Program-made: the position numbers and the translations under genes
Notes under the pieces: model-generated
Told to the model about the DNA's origin: nothing
What the model saw: only the letters and a program-made list of their open reading frames with translations
The model's database searches: none
Part shown: positions 15,222 through 24,195 of the stretch, piece after piece
Numbering within the stretch: the stretch's first letter is position 1
Layout: each line of letters opens with the position of its first letter
From: Deinococcus malanensis
Lineage (GTDB): Bacteria > Deinococcota > Deinococci > Deinococcales > Deinococcaceae
Reading direction: 5' to 3'
Assembly: GCF_014647655.1 (NCBI RefSeq)
Contig: NZ_BMPP01000001.1
Location: 346,943-410,942, forward strand
DNA length: 64,000 bases

Positions 15222-15779
15222 ATGGAGAGCATGTCCTTTCACATTCGCCAGGCGGTCATCAGTGACGCCCCCACCATCGCCAGCATTCATACTCAGTGCT
15301 GGACAGAGTCATTTGCTGATCTGATGCCCAGTTCTTATATGGCACGTATGACAGGTGACAGAGCCCGGCGTAGGCGCACCTATCACTGGACAGAGCAAAT
15401 AAGGGAGACGCGGCTGCTCACAGGTCAGCAGGTTGGCACTCTTGTGGCCGAGGAGCGGGGCCGCATCGTTGGATTCGCCAGTGGTGGCGATCCGCGCGAT
15501 CATCCTGGCTATGACAAGGAGCTCATGACCCTTTTTGTAGAAAAGTCCTGTCATGGTCTTGGAGTGGGAAAGCTGTTGCTCGGAAACTTTATGGTCGAGA
15601 TGTCTGAAGCCGGGGGCAAAAGCCTGGCGCTGTGGGTGCTGGCGACGAATCCGGCGCGTGCCTGGTATGCACGGCAGGGTGCGAAAGAGGCTGGGCAAAT
15701 GCCGGTGAGTTTTGACGGATATGACCTGCACGAGGTCAGAATGGTCTGGTGCCCGCTGTCCGTGAGTGGTGACCGCTAG
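15222..15779 (+). CDS. GNAT family N-acetyltransferase
   Basis: A 185-residue GNAT enzyme. The acetyl-CoA loop is 'EKSCHGLGVGKLLLG' (about residues 106-120) and the closing motif is 'WVLATNPARAWYARQGAKE' (about 141-159). The N-terminal part 'IRQAVISDAPTIASIHTQCW' is typical of RimI-like enzymes. The start at 15222 directly follows the upstream stop; ATG 15231 is an alternative. Its A/T use is slightly higher than neighbouring genes. Substrate unknown. Confidence 0.85.
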   Translation: MESMSFHIRQAVISDAPTIASIHTQCWTESFADLMPSSYMARMTGDRARRRRTYHWTEQIRETRLLTGQQVGTLVAEERGRIVGFASGGDPRDHPGYDKELMTLFVEKSCHGLGVGKLLLGNFMVEMSEAGGKSLALWVLATNPARAWYARQGAKEAGQMPVSFDGYDLHEVRMVWCPLSVSGDR

Positions 15780-15910
15780 ACCTTCCTGCGTTTCATCACA
15801 TAAACCTTCCACTTTTCCCGGAGGACAGAGCAGTTCCATATTGAGTGTCCGTCGTGGAATTGTCACTATTGTTGCTGTGCTTCATGTCAGGGCAATTGGC
15901 GATGAAATAA

Positions 15911-15938
15911 TAAAAAAGGCACCCCGTGAGGCGCCTTT
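15911..15938 (-). terminator. Rho-independent terminator of pilC
   Basis: On the minus strand AAAGGCGCC...GGTGCCTTT forms a stem followed by TTTATTATTT. It lies 24 nt past the pilC stop. The upstream A-run on the other strand may let it serve the GNAT gene too. Confidence 0.8.
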
Positions 15939-15961
15939 GAAAGGTACGGATAGGAATGTGA

Positions 15962-17182
15962 TTACTGGCTGAGTGCTCCGATGATGCTGAACATCGGGAG
16001 GAACATTCCGGCCACGATCGTGCCGACGATAATGCCCAGGAAGACAATCATCATGGGCTCGATAGCGGCCGTCAGGGCATCGACTGCCTCATCGACCTCG
16101 CGGTCATAGAAGTCCCCAACCTTGTCGAGCATCGCGTCCAAAGAACCAGTCTCCTCACCGATGGAAACCATGCTGACCACCATGGGCGGAAAGACCTTGC
16201 TGGCGCCCAGGCTCGAACTCATCTGGTCGCCCACCATGACGACGTTCTTGGCGTTTTCCAGGGTCTCTTCGACGACGGCATTGTTCGCCGTTCCCTTGGT
16301 GATTTCCAGACTCTCGATGATGTTCACACCGCTGCTCAGCAGCAGGCCCAGGGTCCGTGCAAACGAGCTGATGGCGCTTTTCTGAATCAGATTGCCGAAC
16401 ACCGGAATCTTGAGTTTGATCTTGTCGATCTGCATCCGGCCCTTGGGCGTCTTGTAAATGGCCCGGTAGGCATACACGAGCGCGGCGACGACGATGGCAA
16501 TGATCCAGGTAGAACTCTTCAGAAAGTCCGAGATGGCCATCAGCATTTTCGTGATGAACGGGAGGGGGGCGTTGAGCTGCACCAGGATCATCCCGAACTG
16601 CGGCACGATGGTGGTCAGCAGAAAGTACGTGATGCCCAGCGCAAAGACCAGGACAATCACTGGATACGTCATGGCACTTTTGATCTTCCCGCGCAGGGCC
16701 AGGTCCTTTTCCTGGAAGGCCGCGATGCGCTCCAGAATGGCGTCCAGCGTCCCGCTGGTCTCACCGGCCCGGATCAGGTTGACGTACAGGCGGTCGAAGA
16801 TCTTAGGATACTTACCGATCGCCTCGCTGAGGGGAATCCCCGACTCGACTTCCCCGCGCAACTCCTTGACGACCTTCTGAAAGCCCTTGTGCTCGATCTG
16901 TCTTTGCAGGATGGCCAGCGACTGCACCAGCGGCACCCCGGCGTTGATCAGGGTGGCCAGCTGTTTACTGAAAATGGCCACCGGCTTGAGTCCAGGCGGG
17001 CGGTCATTCAGGAAGGGAATGTTGATGTCTGCGTTCAGTCCGCTCTTGGGAGGCTTGATCTCAAGAATCATGAGGCTCTTGGCACGGAGGGTGTCACGGA
17101 CCTGTGCGGCCGTCTCTGCCTCCATCTGAGATTTCAGCACCTTGCCGGACCGGTCGCGCGCGCGGTATTCAAAGACGGGCAT
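15962..17182 (-). CDS. pilC: Type IV pilus inner-membrane platform protein PilC
   Basis: A 406-residue GspF/PilC family protein that forms the inner-membrane platform on which pilus or competence pseudopilus ATPases act. An N-terminal cytoplasmic extension starts 'MPVFEYRARDRSGK'. Two T2SSF domains follow (about 70-195 and 270-395), with membrane helices around 170-220 and a C-terminal anchor ('MMIVFLGIIVGTIVAGMFLP'). TATACT (17191-17196, minus) ends 8 nt before the ATG, so leaderless. No other pil gene is adjacent. In Deinococcus/Thermus relatives PilC serves pili and DNA uptake. Confidence 0.92.
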   Translation of the reverse strand: MPVFEYRARDRSGKVLKSQMEAETAAQVRDTLRAKSLMILEIKPPKSGLNADINIPFLNDRPPGLKPVAIFSKQLATLINAGVPLVQSLAILQRQIEHKGFQKVVKELRGEVESGIPLSEAIGKYPKIFDRLYVNLIRAGETSGTLDAILERIAAFQEKDLALRGKIKSAMTYPVIVLVFALGITYFLLTTIVPQFGMILVQLNAPLPFITKMLMAISDFLKSSTWIIAIVVAALVYAYRAIYKTPKGRMQIDKIKLKIPVFGNLIQKSAISSFARTLGLLLSSGVNIIESLEITKGTANNAVVEETLENAKNVVMVGDQMSSSLGASKVFPPMVVSMVSIGEETGSLDAMLDKVGDFYDREVDEAVDALTAAIEPMMIVFLGIIVGTIVAGMFLPMFSIIGALSQ

Positions 17183-17242
17183 ACTAGATGAGTATAGTCA
17201 TAAGGACTTGCAGTCTCCTGACTGCTGACGGTCCCGAGCCTC

Positions 17243-17884
17243 ATGAACCCCGATTGCGCCGTATCCCCTATGCCTACCGACCCTTTTCCAGACTGGCTGA
17301 ACGCTGTTCAGGACGCTGCCGATACCCTGTTGCAGGGGGGAGTCGTCGCCTATCCCACCGAGACCGTCTGGGGTCTGGCTGCACATCCGCAGCATCCGCA
17401 TGCCGTTGAGCGGCTGTACGCCCTGAAGGGCCGTGCAGCAGACAAGCCCGTGCAGGTGTCGTGTGCCGGGTTGGACGAGGTGCGCCGTTATGCTCCGCCC
17501 AGCCGGGCCCTGGACGCTCTGGCTCCATTATGGCCGGGACCCCTGACGCTGGTTACTGCCGCTGAACCCGGGTGCCCGGCCTATCTCGCGCCGAATGGGC
17601 AGGTCGGTCTGCGGGTACCGGACCATCCGGTCGCGCTGGCCCTGCTGCGTCTGAGTGGTGGCGCCCTGGCGACCACAAGCTGTAACCGCAGTGGCCTTCC
17701 TGCTGCCCGCACCTGGCGGGAGGCTGTGGACACTGGCTTGGGCGACCTGGTCCTGCCGGATGGCGGGCATCCGGCCGCAGGCATAGCAAGCACGGTGCTT
17801 CTCCTGCCCGGAGGCGACGTGATCCGTGAAGGGGCCGTGCCCGCCGCCAGGATCCGGCAGCTTCTGGCCGGGCAGACAGAGTGA
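17243..17884 (+). CDS. tsaC: L-threonylcarbamoyladenylate synthase (Sua5/YrdC family)
   Basis: A 213-residue YrdC-domain protein making threonylcarbamoyl-AMP for the t6A37 modification of ANN-decoding tRNAs. Diagnostic segments are 'VVAYPTETVWGLAA' (about 34-47), 'LYALKGRAADKPVQV' (KxR active-site motif), 'ATTSCNRSGLPAA' and 'STVLLL'. It lacks the Sua5 C-terminal domain. ATG 17270 (10th codon) is an alternative start. TATAGT at 17193-17198 could be the promoter, overlapping that of pilC. Its stop overlaps scpB. Confidence 0.92.
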   Translation: MNPDCAVSPMPTDPFPDWLNAVQDAADTLLQGGVVAYPTETVWGLAAHPQHPHAVERLYALKGRAADKPVQVSCAGLDEVRRYAPPSRALDALAPLWPGPLTLVTAAEPGCPAYLAPNGQVGLRVPDHPVALALLRLSGGALATTSCNRSGLPAARTWREAVDTGLGDLVLPDGGHPAAGIASTVLLLPGGDVIREGAVPAARIRQLLAGQTE

Positions 17885-18435
17885 TGACCAATGGGGAGGC
17901 TGCACCCCGGCCGTCCCGGCAGGCGCTGATTGGCGCGGCGCTGCTGGCTGCGGGGCGACCTGTGGCTGCACGTGAGCTGGCCGCCGTACTCGGTTTGGAT
18001 GAAGAGGTCATGCAGCATGAACTGCAGACCTTTTCCGGCGTACTGGAGGCAGCTGATCTGGGTTTCCGGGTCGAGATGGTGGCGGGCGGGTACCGGCTGG
18101 TCGTGCCGGGAGAGGTGGCTGCTCAGCTGTCCCCCTTGCTGGCGCCGCCACCTCTGCCCCCCCTGAGCAGCGCTGCTCTGGAGGTGCTGGCCGTGATCGC
18201 CTACCGGCAACCTGTCACGCGGGCCGAGATCGAGGCCATGCGCGGGGGCAGTGCCAGCACCGTGGTGACCCTACAGGAGCGTGAACTGGTCAAGGTCGTG
18301 GGGCGCAGTGACGCCGTGGGGCAGCCGCTGCTCTACGGCACTACGGAGCGCTTTCTGGTCGAATTCGGTCTCGGTGGCCTTGGAGACCTGCCCCCCCTGG
18401 ATGGAGCCGACTTCTCCCACCTGTTGCGCGGCTGA
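17884..18435 (+). CDS. scpB: Segregation and condensation protein ScpB
   Basis: A 183-residue kleisin-associated winged-helix protein that works with SMC and ScpA in chromosome condensation. Two winged-helix units are visible: 'ALIGAALLAAGRPVAARELAAVLG' and 'LSSAALEVLAVIAYRQPVTRAEIEAMRGG', the latter being the family signature. ATG 17884 overlaps the tsaC stop (TGATG), so translation is coupled. smc lies elsewhere in this window (36.3 kb); scpA is not here. Confidence 0.93.
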   Translation: MTNGEAAPRPSRQALIGAALLAAGRPVAARELAAVLGLDEEVMQHELQTFSGVLEAADLGFRVEMVAGGYRLVVPGEVAAQLSPLLAPPPLPPLSSAALEVLAVIAYRQPVTRAEIEAMRGGSASTVVTLQERELVKVVGRSDAVGQPLLYGTTERFLVEFGLGGLGDLPPLDGADFSHLLRG

Positions 18436-18530
18436 TCCGGGAGACCGGTGGCCTCCGGGAATGTCGCTTGTAGGCGTCCTGTCCATCCTTCACCATGGAA
18501 CAAGCTGCTGCCCCGAAGGAGAACTGGACC

Positions 18531-19298
18531 ATGGCCAACACCACCATCAGCCTCGAGACCTTCGACGTGCTGGAGCTGTTGTATCTGCTGGCCGGTCAGC
18601 GGCGCACCGGGGCGCTGCAGATTATCCGTGACGACGCTCAGTTCACGATGTGGCTCGAAGGCGGCCGCGTCCGGGCGGTGCGCTTCGGGGTGCTGAGTGG
18701 TGCTGGGGCGGTGAGGCGCCTTCTGCTTGATCCGCGCGGACACTCCACTTTTCTGCCCGGCGTTCAGCTGGCCACGCCCCCTGAACTGGACGCCACACTG
18801 GACGAGGCCGTGCTTGAAGCGTTGTTGCACGACATTCCTGTCTCCGAACTGCCATTCAATGGTCCCGGCAGGATTACCGAGCCGGACAGGGTGGACGCAC
18901 TGAGGTGGTCGCCGGAGGAACAGCACATTCTGAGACAGCTCGAGGCGCAGCAGCCGGTCGGTGAACTGGCCTCCAGCCCGCCGGCCACTCGCCTGCTTCT
19001 GACCCTGATCCGCATGGGACTGCTGGTCCCCCGACGTTCGCGGCTGGCGCGTCTGACCGTAGTCGTGACGCATCAGGTGCGCGGAATGGTGCTGGTCGAT
19101 GAGATGATCTGCCAGCGCTGGCACGAGGCATTGCAGCGGTCCCCAGAGCGCGTGGCGGTAAAGACCGGGACAGGACAGGTTCAGACCCTGGCCCTGCGCG
19201 CAGCCCCTGGCCTGGGCCGGCAGCTACTGATCCCCCCCGAACTTTTGCTTCAGACCGGTATTCAGGGCGGGGACAGCGTGCTGGTGCAGCCGGTCTGA
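18531..19298 (+). CDS. DUF4388 (PATAN) domain protein
   Basis: A 255-residue protein beginning with a DUF4388/PATAN domain (about 1-95: 'LETFDVLELLYLLAGQRRTGALQI' ... 'FTMWLEGGRVRAVRFG'), which in other bacteria accompanies two-component and gliding/pilus regulators. The C-terminal half has winged-helix-like and strand-rich segments ('ILRQLEAQQPVGELASSPPATRLLLTLI'). ATG 18531 has AGGAG 9-10 nt upstream; the earlier ATG 18495 does not. Exact role unknown. Confidence 0.7.
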   Translation: MANTTISLETFDVLELLYLLAGQRRTGALQIIRDDAQFTMWLEGGRVRAVRFGVLSGAGAVRRLLLDPRGHSTFLPGVQLATPPELDATLDEAVLEALLHDIPVSELPFNGPGRITEPDRVDALRWSPEEQHILRQLEAQQPVGELASSPPATRLLLTLIRMGLLVPRRSRLARLTVVVTHQVRGMVLVDEMICQRWHEALQRSPERVAVKTGTGQVQTLALRAAPGLGRQLLIPPELLLQTGIQGGDSVLVQPV

Positions 19299-19385
19299 TG
19301 GCACGGGTTGTGCGGGTGGCTGGGGCCAGGCAGTCTACCCGGGGGCCGGCTCACGCGGGTGTGCCCCGTTAGACTGTGCGGCGGT

Positions 19386-20849
19386 ATGTCCGTCCAGTTC
19401 ACCGCCACTGATCTTGCCCGCGCCGTTACGGCTGGCGAAACCACTCCTCAGGCCCTGCTGGATCAGGCCCTTGCCCGTGTGGAGGCTGCAGGCAGCCTCA
19501 ACGCGCTGGTCAGCCTGAACGAGCAGGCCGCTGCCCAGGCGGCTGCAGTCAGCCGGCGGCTGGCCAGCGGAGAAGCTCTGCCGCTGGCCGGTGTTCCGGT
19601 GACCGTTAAGGACAACATCAATGTGGCCGGCACACGCACCACCTGCGGCAGCCGCATCCTGGCCACCTATGTCAGTCCCTACACGGCCACCGCCGCCCAG
19701 CGCCTGATCGACGCTGGTGCCGTCATCGTGGGCAAGACCAACATGGACGAGTTCGGCATGGGGTCCAGCACCGAGAGCAGCGCTTCGGGGGCGACCCTGA
19801 ATCCCTGGGACGTGGCGCGCGTTCCGGGTGGCAGCAGCGGCGGCAGCGCCGTGGCGGTCGCGGCGAATCTCACCCCGGTCAGCCTGGGCAGCGATACCGG
19901 CGGCAGTGTCCGGCAGCCTGCGGCTATGACAGGCGTGTACGGGCTCAAGCCCACCTACGGCCGGGTATCGCGCTATGGGCTGGTCGCGTATGCCAGCAGC
20001 CTCGACCAGATCGGGCCGTTTGCCCGTAGCGCCGCGGACCTTGCGCTGATGATGAGTGTCCTGGCCGGTCACGACCCCCGGGACGCCACCAGTCTGGAGG
20101 TCCCGGCAAGGTTCCAGGCCGGCACGCCTGACGACCTCAGGGGGCTGCGTGTGGGTGTCATCCGGGAAAGCCTGGGAGGCAACACCTCCGGCGTGGACGC
20201 GGCGCTGAATGCCACCCTGGAAGCGCTGCGGGCGGGCGGGGCTGTGTGCGGCGAGGTCAGTATTCCGGACCTGCGCCACGCCATCGCCACGTATTACCTG
20301 ATTGCCATGCCCGAGGCGAGCAGCAACCTCGCCCGCTACGACGGCATGGTATACGGGCAGCGTGCTGTGGGCGGCGACGTCGGCGAGGTGATGACCCTGA
20401 CCCGCGAACATGGTTTTGGCCGCGAGGTGCAGCGCCGCATCATGATCGGCACCTATGCGCTGTCCAGCGGGTACTACGACGCCTACTACAGTAAGGCGAT
20501 GAAGGTCCGGCGGCTTATCGCGCAGGAATTCAGCCGCGCTTTTCAGGATTTCGACGTGCTTGTCACGCCCACCAGCCCGTTTCCGGCTTTCCGCCGGGGC
20601 GAGAAGACCAGTGATCCGCTGGCCATGTACGCGGCTGATGTCGACACCGTGGCGGTGAACCTCGCCGGACTGCCGGCAATGAGTGTTCCGGCCGGCTTCG
20701 AACTGGCTGAAGGCGGGGTCAGGCTACCGGTGGGCGTGCAATTTATCGCCCCAGCCCTGAAGGACGAGCTTCTGGTCCGGCTTGCCGGGGCTCTGGAGGG
20801 GAGCGGGGCGGTTCAGCTGGAAAGTCCTGCTGGCTACACGGCTCCTTGA
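19386..20849 (+). CDS. gatA: Asp-tRNA(Asn)/Glu-tRNA(Gln) amidotransferase subunit A
   Basis: A 487-residue amidase-signature enzyme that hydrolyses glutamine and delivers ammonia to GatB for transamidation of misacylated tRNA. The Ser-cisSer-Lys triad is visible in 'VTVKDNINV' (Lys near residue 76) and the Gly/Ser-rich 'GGSSGGSAVAVAANL' followed by 'GSDTGGSVRQPA'. Length is typical. TAGACT (19370-19375) ends 10 nt before the ATG at 19386, so the leader is minimal. gatB and gatC are not in the window. Confidence 0.95.
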   Translation: MSVQFTATDLARAVTAGETTPQALLDQALARVEAAGSLNALVSLNEQAAAQAAAVSRRLASGEALPLAGVPVTVKDNINVAGTRTTCGSRILATYVSPYTATAAQRLIDAGAVIVGKTNMDEFGMGSSTESSASGATLNPWDVARVPGGSSGGSAVAVAANLTPVSLGSDTGGSVRQPAAMTGVYGLKPTYGRVSRYGLVAYASSLDQIGPFARSAADLALMMSVLAGHDPRDATSLEVPARFQAGTPDDLRGLRVGVIRESLGGNTSGVDAALNATLEALRAGGAVCGEVSIPDLRHAIATYYLIAMPEASSNLARYDGMVYGQRAVGGDVGEVMTLTREHGFGREVQRRIMIGTYALSSGYYDAYYSKAMKVRRLIAQEFSRAFQDFDVLVTPTSPFPAFRRGEKTSDPLAMYAADVDTVAVNLAGLPAMSVPAGFELAEGGVRLPVGVQFIAPALKDELLVRLAGALEGSGAVQLESPAGYTAP

Positions 20850-20850
20850 G

Positions 20851-21783
20851 TCAGGCCCAGGCGCGCACGACTTTCAGCTGCTCGCCGTCTCCGTCCACGA
20901 CCGCCACCAGCTGACCAACCAGAGTCACGACCTGCCGCCCCCGGGCCGTGTGCCGGGGGCGTTTTCCCTGCCGGAGTTCCAGGGCCAGCCTCTCATCGGC
21001 CTCGATCCGGGGGAAGCCCAGCGCCTCCAGGTCAGGAATGCCCTCCGCTTCGGCCAGCTGTTCGAGGGATACGGCGCTGCTCAGGCTGTACCGGCCGACC
21101 CGGGTGCGGACCAGACCAGCCAGGTGGGCCGGAACCCCCAGGGCTGCGCCCAGATCACGCGCCAGCGAGCGCAGATAGGTGCCACTGCCGACGCTGGCCC
21201 GCAGCAGCAGGGTGGGAAATTCGCCCAGCGGCTCGGGCAGGGTAAAAGTCCGGCCCTCCGGTGTCGGCAGCCAGCCGTCCGGAACGGTGGAAAACGTTCT
21301 TGGAGCCGCCTGAACGCTCGGGTATACCCCCAGCAGTTCCAGCGAATGAATCACGATGTTGCGGGCGGGCAGTTCCAGTGTGCCTCCGGCCCGGGCCACG
21401 GCGTAGGCCCGCTGTCCTCCCAGCTGAATGGCGCTGTACTGGGGTGGAATCTGCTGCTGCGGGCCGCAGAAGGTGGCCAGGACCTCACGGATATGACCCC
21501 CGTCCAGCGGCGGCACTGTCCCGGTGGTGTCCACCGGTCCCTCGGCATCCAGGGTGGGGGTGCCGGCCCCCAGGCTCACCCAGGCAAGGTAATCCTTGCT
21601 GTCGTGCTCCATGAACTGCACCACTTTGGTGCTGTCGTCCACACACAGGACCAGGACGCCGGTGGCCAGCGGGTCCAGGGTCCCGGTGTGACCGACCCGC
21701 CGGGTGGCCCGGGCGCGGCGGGCCCGGTTCACCACGTCGTGCGAGGTGAGGTTCAGAGGCTTATCCACCGCAAGTACAGGCAT
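20851..21783 (-). CDS. truB: tRNA pseudouridine(55) synthase TruB
   Basis: A 310-residue enzyme that isomerises U55 in the T-loop of tRNAs. The catalytic motif 'GHTGTLDPLATGVLVLCVD' (Asp near residue 37), the 'DYLAWVSLG' and 'RSLARDLGAALG' segments, and a C-terminal PUA-like part ('LRQGKRPRHTARGRQVVTLV') are present. TACCCT (21790-21795, minus) ends 6 nt before the ATG. It ends 1 bp from gatA (convergent). Confidence 0.95.
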   Translation of the reverse strand: MPVLAVDKPLNLTSHDVVNRARRARATRRVGHTGTLDPLATGVLVLCVDDSTKVVQFMEHDSKDYLAWVSLGAGTPTLDAEGPVDTTGTVPPLDGGHIREVLATFCGPQQQIPPQYSAIQLGGQRAYAVARAGGTLELPARNIVIHSLELLGVYPSVQAAPRTFSTVPDGWLPTPEGRTFTLPEPLGEFPTLLLRASVGSGTYLRSLARDLGAALGVPAHLAGLVRTRVGRYSLSSAVSLEQLAEAEGIPDLEALGFPRIEADERLALELRQGKRPRHTARGRQVVTLVGQLVAVVDGDGEQLKVVRAWA

Positions 21784-21848
21784 GCGGGGAGGGTAGCATC
21801 AGACCACTCACAGCCCGGACCGGGGGCAGGCGTCATACACTGGCGGGC

Positions 21849-22220
21849 GTGTTACGTGCCGCCTTCTGGTTCACCGCCCTGATTTTTGTGCCGCTGGGGT
21901 TGTTTCTGTACTTCCTGCCACCCGGTGTGGCGTCCCTGGTCGGTGTTTCGCCGCTCTGGCTGGTCCGGGCCTCAGGGGGTCTGGTGTTTGTGTGGGGCGC
22001 TTTCCTGCTGGCGGCCAGCGCACTTCCCGACGGTCTCAAGGTCGGTGCCCTGGTGGCCGGGAACCTGCTCAGCGTGGCAACCCTGCTTCCCGCTGTTATT
22101 CGCCAGGGTGAGCAGATGCCGGCCCAGGTGCGCATGGCCCTCCTCGCCCTGTGCGCGCTGCTGACGCTGCTGGCGGTTGTCGCGATGCTCTCCCTGCCCT
22201 CGCGGCGGAGCCGCCTGTGA
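21849..22220 (+). CDS. Small membrane protein, unknown
   Basis: A 123-residue protein with four predicted membrane segments and a short Arg-rich tail. Start is GTG 21849: TACACT (21836-21841) ends 7 nt upstream, so the mRNA is leaderless. Its stop overlaps the pseudouridine synthase GTG (GTGA), suggesting the two are co-translated. Family not recognised. Confidence 0.65.
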   Translation: MLRAAFWFTALIFVPLGLFLYFLPPGVASLVGVSPLWLVRASGGLVFVWGAFLLAASALPDGLKVGALVAGNLLSVATLLPAVIRQGEQMPAQVRMALLALCALLTLLAVVAMLSLPSRRSRL

Positions 22221-22978
22221 GCAGCGAACGATTGCAAAAACGGCTGGCGCGTGCCGGGATCGCTTCACGCCGCGCTGCCGAGGAGATGATCACGGCTGGC
22301 CGGGTCACGGTCAACGGCGTGGTGGCCCATCTGGGACAGACCGTGACGGACGCCGATGACGTACGGGTCGATGGCAGGCTGGTGGATGCCACGGCGGTGC
22401 CAGCCATCACTTACGCCCTGTATAAGCCGCGTGGTTACGTCACCACCGCCCGGGACGAATATGGACGCCGCAACGTGCTCGACGCCATGCCCGAGATGCC
22501 GGGGCTGCATCCCGTGGGCCGGCTGGACAAGGACTCGGAAGGTCTTCTGCTGCTCACCACCGATGGACAGCTCACCCTGACCATGACCCACCCACGGTTC
22601 GGCCACGAAAAGGCCTACCGGGCCTGGACCGAGGGCCCGCACGATCCGACCCAACGCGAGCTTGACCTCCTGGTGAGCGGCGTGGAACTGGACGACGGTC
22701 CGGCGCAGGCCGTAAGTGCCAGCCCCGCTTATGGCGGCGCCTTCGTGGTGCTGGGCGAGGGCCGAAACCGGCAGGTGCGCCGCATGCTGGAGGCCGTGGG
22801 GCACCCGGTCAGCCGCCTGTTGCGTTACCGACTCGGTGGTCTGTGGCTCGGAGACATGGAGGTCGGCGAGTACCGGGAACTGACCCACAAGGAGCTCGAT
22901 GAACTGGTGAACCCGGCAGGGATCCCCCGCGCCAGCTGGCAGCGCTCCTGGGAGCACGCGCAGCAGCGCTGGGGTTAG
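22217..22978 (+). CDS. rRNA pseudouridine synthase, RsuA/RluB family
   Basis: A 253-residue enzyme. The N-terminal S4 RNA-binding domain ('RLQKRLARAGIASRRAAEEMI') is followed by the catalytic domain with 'GRLDKDSEGLLLLT' (Asp nucleophile near residue 104) and 'GRNRQVRRMLEAVGHPVSRLLR'. Most like RluB (23S U2605), but family members are hard to separate by eye. GTG 22217 sits in a GTGA overlap with the upstream gene. Confidence 0.9.
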   Translation: MSSERLQKRLARAGIASRRAAEEMITAGRVTVNGVVAHLGQTVTDADDVRVDGRLVDATAVPAITYALYKPRGYVTTARDEYGRRNVLDAMPEMPGLHPVGRLDKDSEGLLLLTTDGQLTLTMTHPRFGHEKAYRAWTEGPHDPTQRELDLLVSGVELDDGPAQAVSASPAYGGAFVVLGEGRNRQVRRMLEAVGHPVSRLLRYRLGGLWLGDMEVGEYRELTHKELDELVNPAGIPRASWQRSWEHAQQRWG

Positions 22979-22994
22979 ACCGGCGCAGGTCTGG

Positions 22995-23000
22995 TACACT
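22995..23000 (+). promoter_or_regulatory. -10 box of rnpB
   Basis: TACACT, the same hexamer used by several genes here, lies 9 nt before the predicted first paired base of RNase P RNA. No good -35 is visible. Confidence 0.6.
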
Positions 23001-23006
23001 GTTTCT

Positions 23007-23434
<428 letters not shown>

Positions 23435-23442
23435 TCTATATC

Positions 23443-23475
23443 GTGCTCCTGCCCCGGCGGGGGCACTTTGATTAG
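23443..23475 (+). terminator. Probable rnpB terminator
   Basis: GTGC...CCCC-GGCG-GGGG-GCAC forms a GC-rich hairpin with a small bulge, followed by TTTGATT, immediately after the RNase P RNA. Confidence 0.7.
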
Positions 23476-23503
23476 TGCCGCCTGGTCGGTCCGGGAAGCT
23501 GTG

Positions 23504-23854
23504 TCAGCGTCGCAGGTCCAGAGCGCACAGTATCAGGCCGGCAATCAGCAGCAGGCCGCCCAGTGGGGTCACGGCCCCCAGCCACCTCGTTCCCGTCAGG
23601 GCCAGAATATACAGAGAGCCGCTGAACACCAGCAGGCCCAGCAGCAGCAGCACCGGTCCCCGGGTGTGCTGAACCTGGGGTGCCAGCGCGATCAGAGCCA
23701 GCGCCGCGTACATGTGGTAGCGCACCCCGATTTCAAATGTGGCCAGCATCTGTGGGTCCAGCCGGGATTTCAGGCCATGTGCCGCGAAAGCGCCCAGTGC
23801 TATGCCCAGGGCCGCCAGAAGCACGCCACCGTGCAGCAGTGTCAGAGGAAGCAT
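23504..23854 (-). CDS. DUF423 family membrane protein
   Basis: A 116-residue protein with four membrane helices and the DUF423 signature 'GALGIALGAFAAHGLK'-like segment ('ALGIALGAFAAHGLKSRLD') near the N terminus. Function unknown. TACCCT (23862-23867, minus) ends 7 nt before the ATG, so leaderless. It faces rnpB convergently and mraZ divergently. Confidence 0.88.
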   Translation of the reverse strand: MLPLTLLHGGVLLAALGIALGAFAAHGLKSRLDPQMLATFEIGVRYHMYAALALIALAPQVQHTRGPVLLLLGLLVFSGSLYILALTGTRWLGAVTPLGGLLLIAGLILCALDLRR

Positions 23855-24013
23855 CCAGGGCAGGGTAGGGGAGGCCCGGTGGGGAATTGTCCCACCCGGG
23901 TGCCGGCGCTCAAAGAACGGCTATGAAAATGGTAATTTGATGTCAGAGGCGGCGTTTGTGCCTGCTTCTGTCCTGAATCCCTGCCCGGGCGATGGCCACC
24001 AGAAAAACCTTGA

Positions 24014-24080
24014 GTGGGAAAAGTGGGAAATCGGCGGGGGGATTTGGGGGAAAACGTGGGAACCAGTGGTAAATGGTGGT
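24014..24080 (+). promoter_or_regulatory. MraZ operator array
   Basis: Repeated GTGGG/GGGGG/GTGGT pentamers start at 24014, 24023, 24036, 24046, 24056, 24066 and 24076; the last five are exactly 10 bp apart, each followed by an A/T-rich spacer. This is the known MraZ recognition pattern (direct TGGGN repeats at helical-turn spacing) and lies just upstream of the mraZ -10 box, so autoregulation is expected. Confidence 0.85.
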
Positions 24081-24089
24081 AAGGCTTGT

Positions 24090-24095
24090 TACACT
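24090..24095 (+). promoter_or_regulatory. -10 box of the mraZ operon
   Basis: TACACT directly downstream of the operator array; the last two MraZ boxes would cover the -35 region. Unlike most genes here it gives a leader of about 95 nt, and mraZ has a Shine-Dalgarno site (GGAAAGGAG at 24183-24191). Confidence 0.65.
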
Positions 24096-24195
24096 CCTTT
24101 TGGCAGCCTGAAGCCTTTGCTCATGCATGTTTCAGGTTGCTTTGCCCTGACGGTCCCTGCTCTGCTCTGGTGGGACTGCGTGGGAAAGGAGCCCA

